Part shown: positions 41,063 through 55,435 of the stretch, one piece after another
How positions within the stretch are numbered: the first letter of the stretch is position 1
How the letters are laid out: each line of letters begins with the position of its first letter
From: Progne subis subis
Lineage: Eukaryota > Chordata > Aves > Passeriformes > Hirundinidae
Length of the DNA: 64,000 bases
Assembly: GCA_022316685.1 (NCBI GenBank)
Contig: JAKJHU010000082.1
Coordinates: 2,108,001 to 2,172,000, forward strand
Direction of reading: 5' to 3'
Program-made: the position numbers and the translations under genes
The notes under the pieces: generated by a model
What the model was told of the DNA's origin: nothing
Seen by the model: the letters and a program-made list of their open reading frames with translations, nothing else
Databases searched by the model: none

Positions 41063-44000
41063 GTCTTGGGCTTCTCTGGTGTCCTCTGGGTCCCCCTGTC
41101 ATCCCCATGATTCCTGCAGCACAGGAGTGGGACCCAGAGTGGCTCCATCTGCAAAAGGAGGGAGGACGACAAATCCCTTTATTCATGCAGCATCTCCCAG
41201 TACAGTAAGAGTAAAATTAGATTTTGGATGTAGGACACAGCAGAGACTGATATTATGGGTTCTGGCCAGAAGAATGTACTCTAGGCAGATGTGGTCTAAT
41301 GGGTTTAGTAGAAGCATGCTGTGCATGTGTAGGTATATCACCAGGCCAAGTCCCTGGGCTGTAACTGCTGCTTTCAAAAGCTAATGAGACAAAAATGTTA
41401 ATTTAATGACCCATCTCCAGGAGCTCTCACAGAGCTCCCTCTCCCTTGGGGTTTGGGAGTGAATTGAGATTTAAGGTCAGGCTGCTGTGGAAGCCTTGTG
41501 TGTTGGACTGGAGTAGAGAAGAACAAAGCCAGTGCCTGCAGTGGGTGGCTGCTATTTATGTGCAGTGACTAAAACAGGTGCTCTCTGCATTTGTGCCCGT
41601 GTCCCCAGGCAGGTGGAGCACAAAGGGCCTGGCCCTGAGCTGTGTCCGTGGTCAGACTGCTGTGCACAGAGGGAGCTGCCCCCAGCCCCACAGGGGCTGG
41701 CACTGGGCACTTGGGGCTGCAGCCTCAAACCTTTCCTGGCACACTAATGAGCCTTCAATGGGCCAGCAAAACTGATCTGCTGCTCCCCACCATCACATTC
41801 AGTCAGATTTTCTCAGACTCACTGGCCTTCCTTGAAGTCCTCCCCTTCTCCCCCAGTCATATATTTGTTGCTTTGGCTTTAGGAAATAAGTACAAGGCCA
41901 TGTCTGTCAAATAACCCCAGGCAAACAGAGGTTCCTCTGAGTAATGGGTCTAAACTCATCGTGTTTCTGTACCAGAGATCACAGAAAGGAGTAAAACCAA
42001 AATCCCTGTTTATTCCTATTTCATCTCAGGGAACACTGAACGTGAAATCAGATCTCAGGGAGCAAACCTGGTCACTGCCACTTGTTCCACTGTCACTTGT
42101 CAATTCTGAGCATTTCTGTGCCTCACTGTGTCAGTTTTGCTGTGCTCCTTGTCAGCTTCACAACAGACAACAGCAGGAAAGAATTGGCAACTGGCACACG
42201 GGAATCAGAGGTGGAATAAATTGATAAGGAGTGGTTAGAGAAGCATGAAGGCCTTGGAGCTCAAGAGCATTGAAAATCCAACAAGGAATTAAAGATGTAT
42301 CTTAGGCGTGCAGTTAAAAACCACACCAACTCGAAGTCATCAGGAATGGTTATGCAGTAGAACAAAAGGTGAAGAATCTGTAAACATCGCCAAAAGAAGA
42401 TAAAATACAAGAGATGGTGCTAAGCTCCAGCAGAAGGAAACCAGAAGAGGCAGAAATTATGGTCATCAAAAGGAAAAACAGATCACAAGTTTTCGGTCTT
42501 CTGCTCTGGTTAGTACTGAAGAAGGGTGCCAGGAGATTTTGCAGAATAACTGCTGAGTGTCTGTCTCTGCAGAGACGTGGACAAAATTTGGGGAAGCCAG
42601 TGGGTTTTGAGGACATATTTAAGCACAGCCTAAGCTCAGACTCAGTAGAACTGTTCTGCAGGCTCGTAGGAAATCTCTGCTGCACCCTTGTTTTGTGTGG
42701 ATCAGCTGCTGCCATGGTGTCGCTCCCAGGAAAAGGAGAGGATTGGTGTGCACACTAAAAGGGAAAAAATGGTTAAAAGGCCTCTGACTACCCAAAAAGC
42801 AATAGCCATATGTTTCGGAATGAAAAATGTCATGCACTTGACAAGACAGTCATGGTAATTCAGTGTGTTCACTGTATGAAGAAGAGCATTTGGGGGCAGG
42901 AGGAATTCTACAGCCCACCCACCATCCTACACAGCTCTGGCCACTGCACTGGAAGCTTCTGGCACTGATCTCCCAGCATCTGTTGGAACCAATGTATTTT
43001 TAGTTATATGTCTGCTGGAGATTCTAAGACTTCAAGAAATGGAAATTTTAACACATCCCTGAATGGGCTGCTCTCATATCTACCTCCCTGGTGGTTAAAA
43101 AAAGAAGAATCTCATCTCATCTGAATCACTGCCATCAGCGGGGTTTGTTACACCTGTATCTCCCAGGTAATGAAGATCCTTCTTTGCTTTGAGGAGTTCC
43201 CTCTCCACACACACACTTAGCACTAAACTCTCACTTGAACAGCCTTGGGGATATGTGAGGGTTGCCCCACACTTCTCACTGTAGGATTCTTTTCTTACCA
43301 ATTGCTCATCTTTTTGCCAAAGAAGAACCATTAGGTTCATTTTCCGGTCGGGGTTACTTTCCTTCCAAGGTAACAAAATACTTGTAGTGGTTTGTGGGTT
43401 TTCTTGTTTTTGTTTTTGGGGGTTTTTTTTTGTTTGTTTGTTTGGTTGGTTGGTTGGTTGATTTTTTTGGTGGGTTGTTTTGTTTGGGTTTTTTTTTAAG
43501 TTTCAGCCAAAATGATCCAGTATGTGCAAGAATAAGGAGAGGGAAGCGCAACTTTTGGGTTGCTTATTTGTTTTTACTAGTTAAAAAATAAAAAACAAGG
43601 CAACCTGGATGAGCATTTGGTATCTTTGTTGTGGACATAAATTCTTTGTGATGCTTTGAAGTGCTCTGATACCATCATGCCACTTAAAAAAAACCCAATA
43701 AAAAATAAGTGTTCTGTCTTCATAGCTGGGCTTGGTGAAAGTACAAGCGACCAAGGCAGTGTTTAGGGCCTTGCTTGGAATGCCAGTGTTAAAGCAGCAT
43801 GTTGAACAGTGTCCCAATGCCCCAGTGAGTGTGCCCTGTCCCTTTGATGTCCCAGCTGAAGGAGGTGATGAATACACCCAAACAGACACAGCTGAAGGCT
43901 CCAGCACAGTGCGTTGCAGAGCTCTCAGGTCTAACCATTCTGGCACTCTCAGGGTGTGTCCATTTGGCCCTTTGAACAGTCTTGTTTTCATGTTCTATTT

Positions 44001-44354
44001 TGCATGCAGGGAGCCACAGGTTCACTTTATTTAGTCTGTCAGAGTCAGGCAGGTTTCCAGCCAGTGAGCCAGAGCTGGAGCACTTCTGCATCCCCCTTAG
44101 GTCTGGTCCTTTCTCTGGAGGAGGGTGTGGAGTTCCAGTAATGCTCACACAAATAGCTGCTCTGTAATTGCCATCATCCCCGTGCTATGTTTTATTGGCA
44201 AACGTCGAGTGTGTCTGAGGCCTGCTCTCGATGCCAAGGGTTTTTTTAAGATGTGCTGAGCACCTCTCTGCCTCACTGAGTTCAGCTGGCGTTGACAGCT
44301 CCAAATACCTTGCGAGAGTAAGCGCTTGGCATATAGGGCGAGTGAGACAATCAG
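41063..44354. other. Intergenic, no gene seen
   Basis: Apart from the G/T tract this stretch holds overlapping frames of 110-136 codons (41.0-41.4, 42.4-42.8 and 43.6-44.1 kb) without known domains. No transposon terminal structure is recognised. Confidence 0.62.
43388..43498. repeat. G/T-only low-complexity tract with TTTG and TTGG arrays
   Basis: Roughly 110 bases contain almost only G and T on the plus strand (one C and one A). They include TTTG repeats, then GGTTGGTTGGTTGG at 43,444-43,457, a possible two-tetrad G-quadruplex. The strand asymmetry is extreme. The open frames seen on both strands here are low-complexity artefacts. Confidence 0.9.
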
Positions 44355-44600
44355 CATTTTATGCATGTCAGGATGTGATCATGCTTGTTTTAATCCACTC
44401 TCCAGTAAGCTTCCTTGCAGAAAAACAGCTCTTGCACTTAATAAAGCCTGTGCCATCAACCAAACAGCAGCAGCAAGGGTAATTACAGACTGTTTATGAG
44501 AAGGCTTTTGCATGAGAGAGTTATCGTTTGCTTTAGCCATGTTCGTAGCCTATTAAACTTTCCATGCAGGTAATTGCATTATCTAAACACATGGGCTCCT
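44355..44600. promoter_or_regulatory. Candidate conserved non-coding element
   Basis: Contains TTTTATGCATGTC, GTGATCATGC, TTTTAATCC (bicoid-type) and GGTAATTGCATTATC in repeat-free sequence. A long minus-strand frame overlapping the left part shows no similarity I recognise. Confidence 0.22.
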
Positions 44601-47600
44601 CACACATTTTGTCAGAGGCACTCCCAGTACCAGGGCAGTGACCCAGGGTGTCTGTGCATGGCACAGATTTTATGACAGTCAGTGCCTCCCACTCACCTGA
44701 GCATTCCGGTATTTTGGAATACTGTAGCGTGGTGTTCCCCCCCATAAGGAAGGGGAACAAGGGCTGAGGTCCCTGTTAATGTTTCACCCATTTTCTGCTG
44801 ACAAAGCCCATGTGATGTTGATAGAGGAGGAGGAAAGGAATGACTATCTGAAGTGAAGTTGTGAGGAGACACAACCCTTCAATCCCAAATCACATAATCT
44901 GTCCCTGAAACAAGCATTTTACGTTGGGCCACCACACAAAAGTGCTCCACTGATGTTCCACACACTGAGTCTTTCTGTGTTAGCAAGAGACCCCTGCGAT
45001 CAGTGCTAAATAAATAAATTTTTCAGTTTAGTTCTCCTTGGCACCAGGGAATCATTTGTATCACCTCACCGTGGCAAGGCTGTGCTTGCAGCCCTGGCTG
45101 TGCGTAGAGAGCATTTTGTTATTTATCACCTTAAAGTGTGTTCTTCTCTGGAGAACTGCTGCTTTTAATGATAGATTTTTGGTGTTGTGAATGTAAAATA
45201 CATCACAGTTTTCGGGTATCTTTTTAATTTTATGGATGGCACAGCTTAAAACCAGGTACATCAAATAAGATAACTACTGCTGAGAGTGAATAAAAGTTGG
45301 CAGGTATGGCAGTTTAAAATAGCCCTATTTTCACCCTAAATATAGCCTGGTTTAATTGAAATCAAGTGGTAGCTATGAGACAGCTGCTATATCAAAGACC
45401 AGTGACAGCCTGCTGAGGTTAGAAGAATGCTGGCTGCCTGTGTCTCTGCTGAGATAAAGTGGCATCACAGAGAGCAGAGCAGCAGTTAGATTGATGAAAA
45501 GTTAAGTTTTTAAAGCACTGATTTGTAAAGCCCTTATGCAGTTTTATTTATAGTTTATTTGTCTCTGTCCTCCCAATAGAATAGGTTTCATTCTGAAACC
45601 AGAAATGTGATGCAGATCCCCAGCCGATGTTAACTGATTTAGCTCAGCTGGGAAGGAAGCCACGAATACAGCAAGTCAGTCAGTCAGCAAGTCAACAATG
45701 ACAGAACTTCAGCTCTTTTCCATGAGAGTTTCTTAGAAATGGGCATTTCAGCTTCATGAGGTCAGCCCAGAGGCTCCACACGGTTTAGAGGACAAGGATA
45801 CATTGGGGCACCATCTGATGCTTCCATGTCATTAAAGAAGTGATCTAACAGTGATGGTGTTGGTACCCCACTCTAACAGCACCGTGTACAGAAAGACCAG
45901 AGACTTGATTCTGGGAAGGAGTTGTCTCCATAGTCACAGGTGAAAAGTAGATATCTTTTATTATCTCGCTGCTTTCAATATTCTCTAATTAACAAGCACT
46001 TCTTTTAATTCCTGTGCTTTCTGGTTATTATTATTTTTTCAGCCTCATATAGCCTAAACCCCAGTCTCTCAGACTTATCCTCCTTGGTAGCTACTGATAT
46101 TCTTTTTACTTGCTAGTACTTAATTAATATTTGCCATGTTCTTACTAAAGTCCATACTTTCTCATGATATGAAATTAAAAGTAGATGAGCTTAGTTCCCA
46201 AATAAGAGAAGCTTTAGAAAGATATAGGGCACCCCCACATATGGATTTTCTTTTGATTTTGATTCTCAGGAGAGCTCTTAAGACCTTCTATCAACCCTGT
46301 CAATCAAATAAATTGATGAACCATTGAGCCAAAGCTATGGCTACAAGCAGTCCTGCATAGCAGGGTCTGAGGTGAGTTCCTGACTTTCTTGATTGCTGCA
46401 TGCAGACAAAACTTCTTCATGGCTGTGGGTCACTGCTGAGGGAATTCAGATCAAGGGAAATGAAAGCTCATCCACCTCAGGTTCTGAGACTGCTCTTAGG
46501 AAGATGTGAGTTCAGTTCCCCTTCCGAGCCTCGTGCTCCCAGGACTGGCAGGACCAGGAGGAGCATTACAAAGGCAAAGCAATCTACCCAAACAGAAAGA
46601 AAAACATCCTAAAGCAACCCCTCTAGGTGAGTAGAGGACAAAACCAGCAGGCAGGGAAAGCAAGGAAATTCATGGAGTGTGGGGGAAGAGAAAGATTATA
46701 CACAGTGTTACTGGAGGGTTTGCACAGACAGAGATTTCATCATGATGGATGAGTGAAGAGTTCTCATGAACTCTCCTCGACAGCTGTAACTTCGTGCCCT
46801 TTGTTGGCATCATTACATGTATGTGGTACAGAAGAATATCAATTTGGGAAGGGGACCACACCGTAGACATTAACAAACCTCAGAGGGGTTTTGTACCTGT
46901 TCCTGCCCCAAAGTATTCCTAAGCATTACATACCTTCTCCTCTGGGCTGCCCTGAGAGCCCAGGCGATCCCAGGACGCTCCTGGCCCACTGTAGGACAGG
47001 ACAAAGGGCAGGAGAGTCTGTCCTCAGCATCCCCTCCAGGCCTGCAGGAGCCCAGGAGCTGAGCTGCTTGGGGCTGGGAATGATGTGCTGCTCTGGAGGC
47101 ATCTAAGTGCACAAAGAGCTCTTAATGCTGTTCTTCGTGAGCTGGAACTTGAAATGGTTTCAGGTCCCCACAGCAGGGAAGTGAGTCTGCAAAGTGCACG
47201 TGGGAGGGGTCAGGGCACAGGGCTGGCTTTGGCAATGGCCACTCTTGGGTTTGTAGGGAAGGACACACAACTAACAGCACTTCCACACCGACCCTCTGAG
47301 CTTCCCTGTGCTCAGCATCTCTCCAGCCAAGAGTCACATCCAGGATAAACAGCTATTCCCGTTGATGTTGAGGGGAGTTTGAGCAAAGGGGTGCCAGTCA
47401 TCCCTGCTGACAAAGATAATTTTGCACTTTTACCTCTGCATTTGGCTGCCTCAGATTTGGTTTTTCATAGGCAAAAGTGGCGGTTAAAAGGATGGCATCA
47501 AAACTTTCAAATCCATATGAACAGAACACTAAATCAAACCCCATAAATGAAGAGAAAGAGGACTTTCTCTAGCAGGCTGTGCTGCATCTCTTGAAGAGTG

Positions 47601-50600
47601 AAGAGTACATTCATTATGCTTCTTTTTTGAAGGGAAGGATTTTCATCTCCTTTTCAATAGATAGCTTTGAACAGTTCATTTCACAAAACATTAGGAAGGA
47701 AAGATTTGGGGAAAATTGTATTTCTCTGCCTTAAAATTGAGTTATGGGCAGGGTGTTTGCCAGCTCATTTTTCTTGTTTGTGTGAAACAGACATTTGTGA
47801 GTAGTGGAAAATAAGCAACGGGAGGAGGGAGGGAATTGTCCAAGCCTACGTAAGAAGGTTAGATAGCATACTGATATAATTTATAAGGATTTACAGACAC
47901 TGCTGTGCTTCCATACCCAAGAAGGCCCTTGTGGACAAACTGCACCGTGTTTTTTGCCTTATGACCCATCAAATCAATGGCAGCCATTGATGGGCCAGCT
48001 TTTGTCTGCCTTGAGGTCATGGGAGCAGCTATTAAATGAGCAGCTCTAAATTCTGATACTGGCATTGGTAATTGAACCTGAGCTCTCAGGCTGATGCCAA
48101 TCCCACGGATGTTGGAGCCTGCAGCGTGTGTGAGGACAGGCAAGGTAGGTTAGGAGTTTATTACAGGCAAGTGCTTCACGAGCTTCTCATGTCAAGAGAG
48201 TCAGGAGGGAGTCTCCTGTTCCACCAGGCTGGAGTCAGGAGGGGCAGGCAGCCAGAGATTTCAAAAAGCTCGCTCCTGTGGCACTGGGTCAGTCTCTTCC
48301 AAGCAGACAACTCTGGGTGTGCTGGTATCCAGTCCGAGTCCTTCCCTGGCTACGCAATTCCATCTGCTCCTAAGAGTGGGGTAAATTCTCCCCACTGCCC
48401 AGTAAGCTTCACAGGTCACTTAGACTTGCTTACCTCAGGCTTCGTGGACCTTGTTAATGGTAGGAAAACAAGAAAGCGCAGAAATTAAGCATCTTATTAT
48501 GAAGTTTGGGAGGACAGCAAGGACAATATATATTGCTTCATTGTAGGAGCTAGTCTTTGTTTCCTTAATATCTGAAAACATGAAAGAATAATTTCTTCCC
48601 TTATCAACTGCATGTTCCATTAGGAAACCACTTTGTCTTTTTCATTTTGAGCAGCAATAGTTATGAAAGCACTCCGTGCCTAATTGGTTTAATAACAAAT
48701 TCTCATACTAAAGATATATGGACTATATATATTGCATCAACAAATAACATTTGTTAGCTGCTGCACTGGAAGGGAGAGGGAGCTCGGCACATTAGGCCTC
48801 CTCTGTTTTTGCAAACTCATTTTGATATCCCACGTTAACATTTCCAAATTGCTTTATAGAGGTAAGGATGCTCTTGTCTCACTTGGAAACTGAAAGAGTC
48901 CCCATCAGGCTGCAATTAGTTTTATATTCACCTAATATTGGGAAGAAACTAACAGAGTCCTCTTTTGGGGAAGAAAAAAAAGGATTACTTTGTGAGCGAG
49001 CAGTCACAGAAAGGACTCAAAGCCAGAAAATCTGGCCCTGATTTTAATCTCAAACCTGAATCAATGTTAAAGTCTGTTGAAGGTGCAAACATCAGTCACA
49101 TCAGAACACCGTGGATGCAAGTTTATCATATTGTAAGCTTTTTCTGGTTTATCTTTTCCTTTAACTATGACAGGGGAAAAATAGGGGAGACTGGAAAAAG
49201 GAGAAGAACACTGTGGATAGAGCAGAACACAACAGCCACAAATAATCCAATATTTCATAATTTAATTTCACACTCAACTAGGCTGCAGAGTGCCCACTAG
49301 AATGAGGGGAGAATAATCTAAGAAGGTTATTGGCTTGACAATGGTAACGTCAGAGCTTAAAGAGAGGTCTGGCAGCTTTCTAAAAGTGAATGTGTGTCCT
49401 TCCTTCTCCCTCTATTTCTCTACTCAATATAGATTAAAGTGACCTCTGGAGATAAAGTCTACTGAACCCCCCCAAGTATTTCTGCAGTGTAGTTTTTATT
49501 TGTACAGTATGTGAAAGAAGAGTTCAGATTAAATTCCTGGCCTTTCAGAAAAGTTTTCTCTTCCTTAAAAAAAAAGGAAACAAAAAAGAAAAAAGGGTAT
49601 TTTATTTTAAAGCCAAAGCCTCTTTCATGATCCCATGATCTCATGAGTTCTTTGGCTGGCCTGTGACCTTTCAACCTTGCACTACATGTTTCTTTTCTAA
49701 ATTAGCTAGTGTTGAGACATCAGTGGAGGAATATCAATGTTATTATAAAAGGCATCATTCTCTCCCAAAAATGTCAGTGTGAGTGAGTCATTGCACCTAA
49801 CTGCTTAGCTTTTGTAAGGCAGCAAGGAAGATTTGAAAGTGTGCTCCAGGGTCCCCCAGTCCTCCAACTTCTATTTCAACTGCTTTGAAAAGCGCTGTCC
49901 CTGGCATCTGCTACAAGAGAGGCACGGGAACGAAGCTTTGCTCTTTTAGCCACAGAAGGAAAGTCCTTCCTAGCACCAAATTATATATGTGGTGGGAAAA
50001 TACATAGCTATTACAAACAATTTCTTTTGAAGGCCATGCTCAAAAGTAGTACTGTAGAAACAAAACAACCAACCAACTGAAAACCTGGTGGAAAGGAACT
50101 GAGTGTTCTGGTGAGTTCCATCATTTCTAACACCTCATGTCTCTGTATCTCCTTGTATTCATGCTCTCTGGTGTTTAGCACGTTGAGGAAAATTAAATCA
50201 GATTAAGAGCTCTATTTTTAATCTTAAGAAGTTGGGTTTGTGTTGTCTGGCATCTTGAAAAATCCAGCACTAGGTGTTTATGCAGTGCTGAGCAAAGAAA
50301 CAGTAACATTCCATGAGGAATGTTTAATTATAATTAACCTTCAGGCAGGATGAACTGCTGCACCTACACTGGCACCACTCTGTCTTCTGAGGGCTTGGTC
50401 CTGAAGAACCTTTAAGACAACAGAGCCACAGCAGATGCATTCGCTGTCCTTGTGTTACAAAACGCACAGATCTTAAAATGCAAACCACACTGGCCCAAAT
50501 CCATTCCAGCTGTACCTCTGCCCATGTACAGTTACATCAGCAGTGAAGCTGGCACACGTTCAAACTGTGTGTCACCTGGTGATTATCTCACTAACAGTGC

Positions 50601-50904
50601 AGAGAAAAAGCCATGGCAAGGACACATCTCCCAACTCCAAGTCAGATTTCCTCCCCTGTGCATGGAAAGCTGCCCAACATTTGCTGAGAGCTGTCCTGGC
50701 AGCTACCTGGTGATAAGTCAGGCTTACCTGCTCCTGTGGCTGACACCCACCTGGTGTTTCCTGTAGCACAGACATAGCCTGGAGTGGGAGAGCTCCCAGC
50801 TCTGCTCCCAGCTGGAGGTGTTGGGTGCTTTTAAGAACAGTCCTGCCAGTGTTTCCTCACAGTTGGTTTCCCTAGAAAAAGAGGTTATGTTGTACCAAAC
50901 TGAA
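44601..50904. other. Intergenic, no gene seen
   Basis: Frames of 60-138 codons are scattered on both strands and none is recognisable. The AT-rich segment at about 48.5-49.3 kb and the GC-richer segment at 46.9-47.3 kb show no exon-like structure. Confidence 0.65.
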
Positions 50905-50938
50905 TGTGTGTGTGTGTGGGGGGGGGGGGGGGGGGGGG
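50905..50938. repeat. (TG)n followed by a 21-G run
   Basis: About seven TG dinucleotides run directly into 21 consecutive G residues. It is a compound microsatellite with Z-DNA and G-quadruplex potential. Length is likely polymorphic or assembly-dependent. Confidence 0.92.
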
Positions 50939-53900
50939 AAATACACACTTGAGCAGAATGCAAGGTAATTGTACTAATTCACCTGAGTGCTTTAGCCTGT
51001 AGTGTTTAATGTAGCCACAGCTGAGGATAAAGTGCCAGCTGAGAAGTTCCATTAGGGATGCCAGATGCCCCTGTTGTGACTCCACACGTTTATTTCTTTG
51101 TGGCTATAACTTTTTCTTCTCAGAGAAATCTGGAGTGCTTAGCCCACACCCATTTGCCTTGGACCGGTGCTCAGGAACACGCTGTTGAGCTGGAATTCCT
51201 AGGAACAGAGTTCTTGCTCATGTTTTCCTCAGGCCAGGGCCACAGACAGATGAGAATGAGAATGAGGGGCGATTTTTACCCAAAAAATCTCTTTCAAAAC
51301 CACTTAGGTTCAGGGTATAACGTCTTGAAGGAGGTTCCTCTAAGAGGAAGTCATCTGGGTGCAACTTTTGCAGAAGTGGGAGGAATCTTCTGTACATCAC
51401 CATAGGAGTATGCTGAAAGGACACATTCCTCATCTAGTTTTGGGGGCCATTTAGAGCCATTTCATACTATCAAGGCAAGCTCTGCTTATCAAACATAAAT
51501 CAGATTCAAGTGCCACGTCCATATTCTTTGTTCATTGCTGCAGATGCTTTGGGGAGTGGGAAAACCTTTACTGAAAGTGCCAGAAAGGATGAAATGTACT
51601 TCCTGAGGCAGACCCAATTAGCAGCAGTTCCTCTAACAAGTTTATGGCATTTATTTATTTTTTGGCCTTTAAGACTTCTTTCTACTGGGAAAACTCTGAC
51701 TCATATATAAGGCAAGTACAGTCTAGCAGGGTGGAGTCATTGGTAAGAGGTCATTAAGCAATAACATTCCTTCAAGTCGCTGCTGTAAAATCGTGTGGTT
51801 CAATTCAAAACACAGCACAGAGTGGCAATTACCTGCATTAGCCAGATTCTCTGTCTGAAATTACTGAGTTGTTCCTAATATTCCTCATACTAGCCACACT
51901 GGGGAAATGAAAATTCCATTTATAAAGGGAATCGGTCTGTTCCGCCAAAGGGTCAAAGAGCAGCTCGGCACAGCCTTGGTGTACACTGCTGCGCTTGTCC
52001 TCTGTGCAGCCCCTCTTCCTCTATTCCTCAGCAGCCAGAATTGTCACTGTCCTCACCCTGGGCCTCAGTCTGGCTCCCTCAGGACCTGGGAAGGCTCCCA
52101 ACACTCTACATCCACTGAACGCTCTCCCTGATTAATTAATCTGAGCACGCAAATCCCAAAAGGTTCTTAGTATTTTGGGAAGGCAAATGGTGTCTTACAA
52201 AGTCAGCTGAGATCAAGCTGGATTTGACAGTTATACAGAGATGCCCCAGCAATTCGAAGGGATTGATCTGATATTTTTGGTGATCAAAACAAGCCGGCAC
52301 GTGCTGTTTGTGCACGTCAGAAAAAGCTTCCGGGGGAATGTGAGCAGAGGGGAGGAGAAGATGACGGATTTCCAGTGAAGGGAGAGCCAGGGAAGAAGTA
52401 AGCAGCTGTAGATAGCAAGGTGTAATCTAGTAAATCCTCTGAATAACTTAATTAGATTTGATTCAGCAAAACACATGTCCAGCTTCTGCTGAACACCAGC
52501 CAGTGTTTGGGGAGGGGGCAGGGGCAGTCATGAATCCTGCAGGAAACATCTATTGCAGAGATTAAAGGATTTGGACAGGAGAGGTACTGAGATACTCCTG
52601 CTTTGATGAAGATTTTTAATCTAAAGGTGCCAGATTTGCTGATGCTGACAGAGAATCAAAAGGCTCATAAAACTGGCTAAGGGAAAGGAGCAAAGGGTTT
52701 CATCACATGAAGTTGGTAGGACTGAGGAAGCTGTAGCCCAGTCAGGCTTTGCCCATCTCCGTTCCTTCCACACTCCCCACTCTGTGGGAATTTTGCATTT
52801 GATGCAAGGGGAAACAAGTGGAAACACCACTGAATTCAAGGGAGAACGCAGTATTCTTTTGTGTGGCATCAAAGATACGATGCAGTTTGTATATTATCCG
52901 GGGTTTTTCCTGGATTGGTTTTGCTGTCAGACTCCAGGTTGCTCTAACTCAGCACAGGTCCATTTTGGAACCAGCTGGAAGTCTGGTGGGCGTAATTGCA
53001 TTGCTGCCTGTACAATTCTTGACTTGCACCAAGGTGAAAAAGAGAGGCATGTCCACTGCATTGCAAAAGTTTTGGAAAGTGCTAGAGAAACAGACATCTC
53101 TGTGAAAACTGAGGTTGTAGAAAGCCTCTCGGTTTACTTCTTGTTTTTAAAGGGTAGCTTTCCACACTTGTGCCAGATGATTTGGCTCTTCTTCATCCTT
53201 CTTGCCTCATAATGCTTGGATCAGCTTTTTAGTGGGCAGTGCTTTTTGTCGGGGCTGTCAAGAGGTGATCTCCAGAGCAGGATGGATTTTCTGTCTTCCT
53301 CTGGCTATCATGCTGGCTGACTGTGTGCTTTTTGCCTCCTCTGCGTTTTGTCTACTCATCTTCGTGTTTTACTCTGCCTTTTTGTATCTTTCCCAGTTCT
53401 AGCTCTTTCTGCCTGTTTTTGGACAATCTTTTGTTCACTTTTTGCCAAGTTCCATTCTTTTAGCTGAAGATGTTCAGAAACTGGATCTGGTCCTCAGATA
53501 TACACAATCCAATTTATAATGGATGCCAAAAATACATTTTCATCATGACACTTTGAAGATGTTTATTTCTATTTACTTAAAGTGTGCCTAGGTCAAATCC
53601 TGCATGTGTATCCAAACTTAACAGCAAAATAAGACCTGCCTCACCATTTAAGAGTTTTTTGCTCAGGATTTGATCCTGCACAGTCTTGCAGATATCTTCT
53701 GTGTTGAAGAGCTTGGGTTCATTTTAAATTTGTCTACTTATAAGCTTCTCATTACAATGGTATGTGAGTGTCTCAAAGGCAGGTGTTAGACAAGGAACAC
53801 TCTTAGCCCTGATTAGGAGATAAGCGACTTGCTGATGGTCACGGAGGTTTGCAGCAGAGCTTGTAGTCCAGCTGTAGCTTCTGAGAAAGGGCCGGGAGCT

Positions 53901-55435
53901 GGCAGTGTGAGCTGTGCTGGGCTGGCAGCCCGCTGTCTCACCAGGGAACAGCAGCGTCTCCCAGGATTTCGTCAGCTGTGACATGACTTCAGTCCCTGCC
54001 GCAGGCACTGTCACCCAGCCGGGGGCAGCGAGACGTACGTGAAGAAGGGAAATACTCCGGCCTTTGAAATGGTCTATAGCTCAGGGGATGGTTCCGAGGC
54101 CAGAACCCAAGGGTTGCAGTCCCAGCTCTGTCCCTGCCAGCAGCTGGTGTTTCAGTGCACTCCGGCAGCTGTGTGAGCGCACAGAGCTCTGTGCTGCAAG
54201 CTTGGGGTGCGGCCATAGCGCACGGAGAGCTTTCCCAAAGTCCCCACGGGCAGAGCTGCAAGCAAGCACTCCGGATACAATGGCAACAAGTATCCGATCC
54301 CGGGCTTTGAGAAGGAAAAGAGGAAATTTCGTACTATTTTGGTCCCCTGTGTCACCTACCCCAAGTCATTCTGTGCAGCCAGACCAGATAAAAGGTTTAT
54401 GACTCTGCCTGTCTTCTCCATCAAGAGCTTCTTCTCTTTGGAGTTTGCATTCCTGGAGTTCATTCCCCTCAAAAGGCTCAAGTGAGGCTGTTGTTACCCG
54501 TGTGTCTGCAAGTATTTGATTTCCACTCTTTGATTTTCCAAGAGGAGGAACAAGATCCTGGTGTTCCTCCAGTCACAGCAATGTACGTACAGATTCCTCT
54601 GCTGCTTGTTTTCTGCCGTTATTGTACTCGGATTAGTTAGATGAGACTCCTGACATAAGTCTTCAAGTGATATGTTCAAAGCCTGGGGAGAGGAAAGGGC
54701 TATGGCTATAAAATTCAAATAAATCCCCAAGAGCATGGGCTGAAATAACCTCGTGCCACACAACCTACTTGGTGACCTCTTAAGTACACAGTACTTTTGC
54801 ATTTGCAAAAAGGTTTTCATTTAGAACCAGGCTAAGTCAGACTTCATCCATAGCAGATTTTCCCCCTCTATTTCCAGTAAAAACAGTATTTCCACATTCT
54901 AGAAAGCTCCCAAAGCAAGCTCCAAGCTGAGGTGTACCAAGTTTTTGGGGCTCTCTAAGCCTCAGGTTTCTGAACTGTGCATCACTGAGAGATGAGGCAA
55001 GAGGCCAAAAAGGCACAAGGTCATCTGTGAAAGAATTAATATTTGGACCATATGGGTGTATCTGACTCAAAGCTATTAACTTTTGGTGGTAACAATGTGT
55101 CACCTCAGTCATGATCTTCATTACAAAATTCTCCTTCTTTGCAGGGATTTTCCATGTCCTCTGAATCTGCTTTATCGTATCTCATAGATGAATCTAATTA
55201 GGAAGATTTAAGAGGAAATAATTAGGTGATTTCATAGGAAAGCAACAACTTTTTGCTACTGCCATCCTTCCCCTCCCTGTGGCTCCTACTTTGCAGTCAC
55301 TTCTGCCATCCCGCAGGAGAACAAGCAGTTCTGAAGCAATGACATGAACACCACCAGCTTCCCGTATAGTTTTGCACATCTGGGTGACTGACTAGTCCAA
55401 AAGCTACAATCTCTGATAAATTTTGCTACGTTTTT
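50939..55435. other. Intergenic, proximal upstream of GPC1, no gene seen
   Basis: This is the last 4.5 kb before the poly-G block. Apart from the doubtful 142-codon frame noted separately, I see no exon, repeat family or RNA gene. Frames at 53,989-54,402 overlap on both strands. Confidence 0.62.
52784..53212 (+). other. 142-codon open frame, probably not coding
   Basis: This is the longest single frame of ordinary base composition in the intergenic part. It has no recognised domain and overlaps another 95-codon frame in a second reading frame. The segment is repeat-free. Without homology or transcripts the simplest reading is chance openness in a 64-kb window. Confidence 0.12.

Noticed and set aside
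43354..43591. Lys/Thr/Asn/Pro-rich minus frame and Phe/Gly/Val-rich plus frame
   Set aside because: Direct translation of the G/T low-complexity tract.
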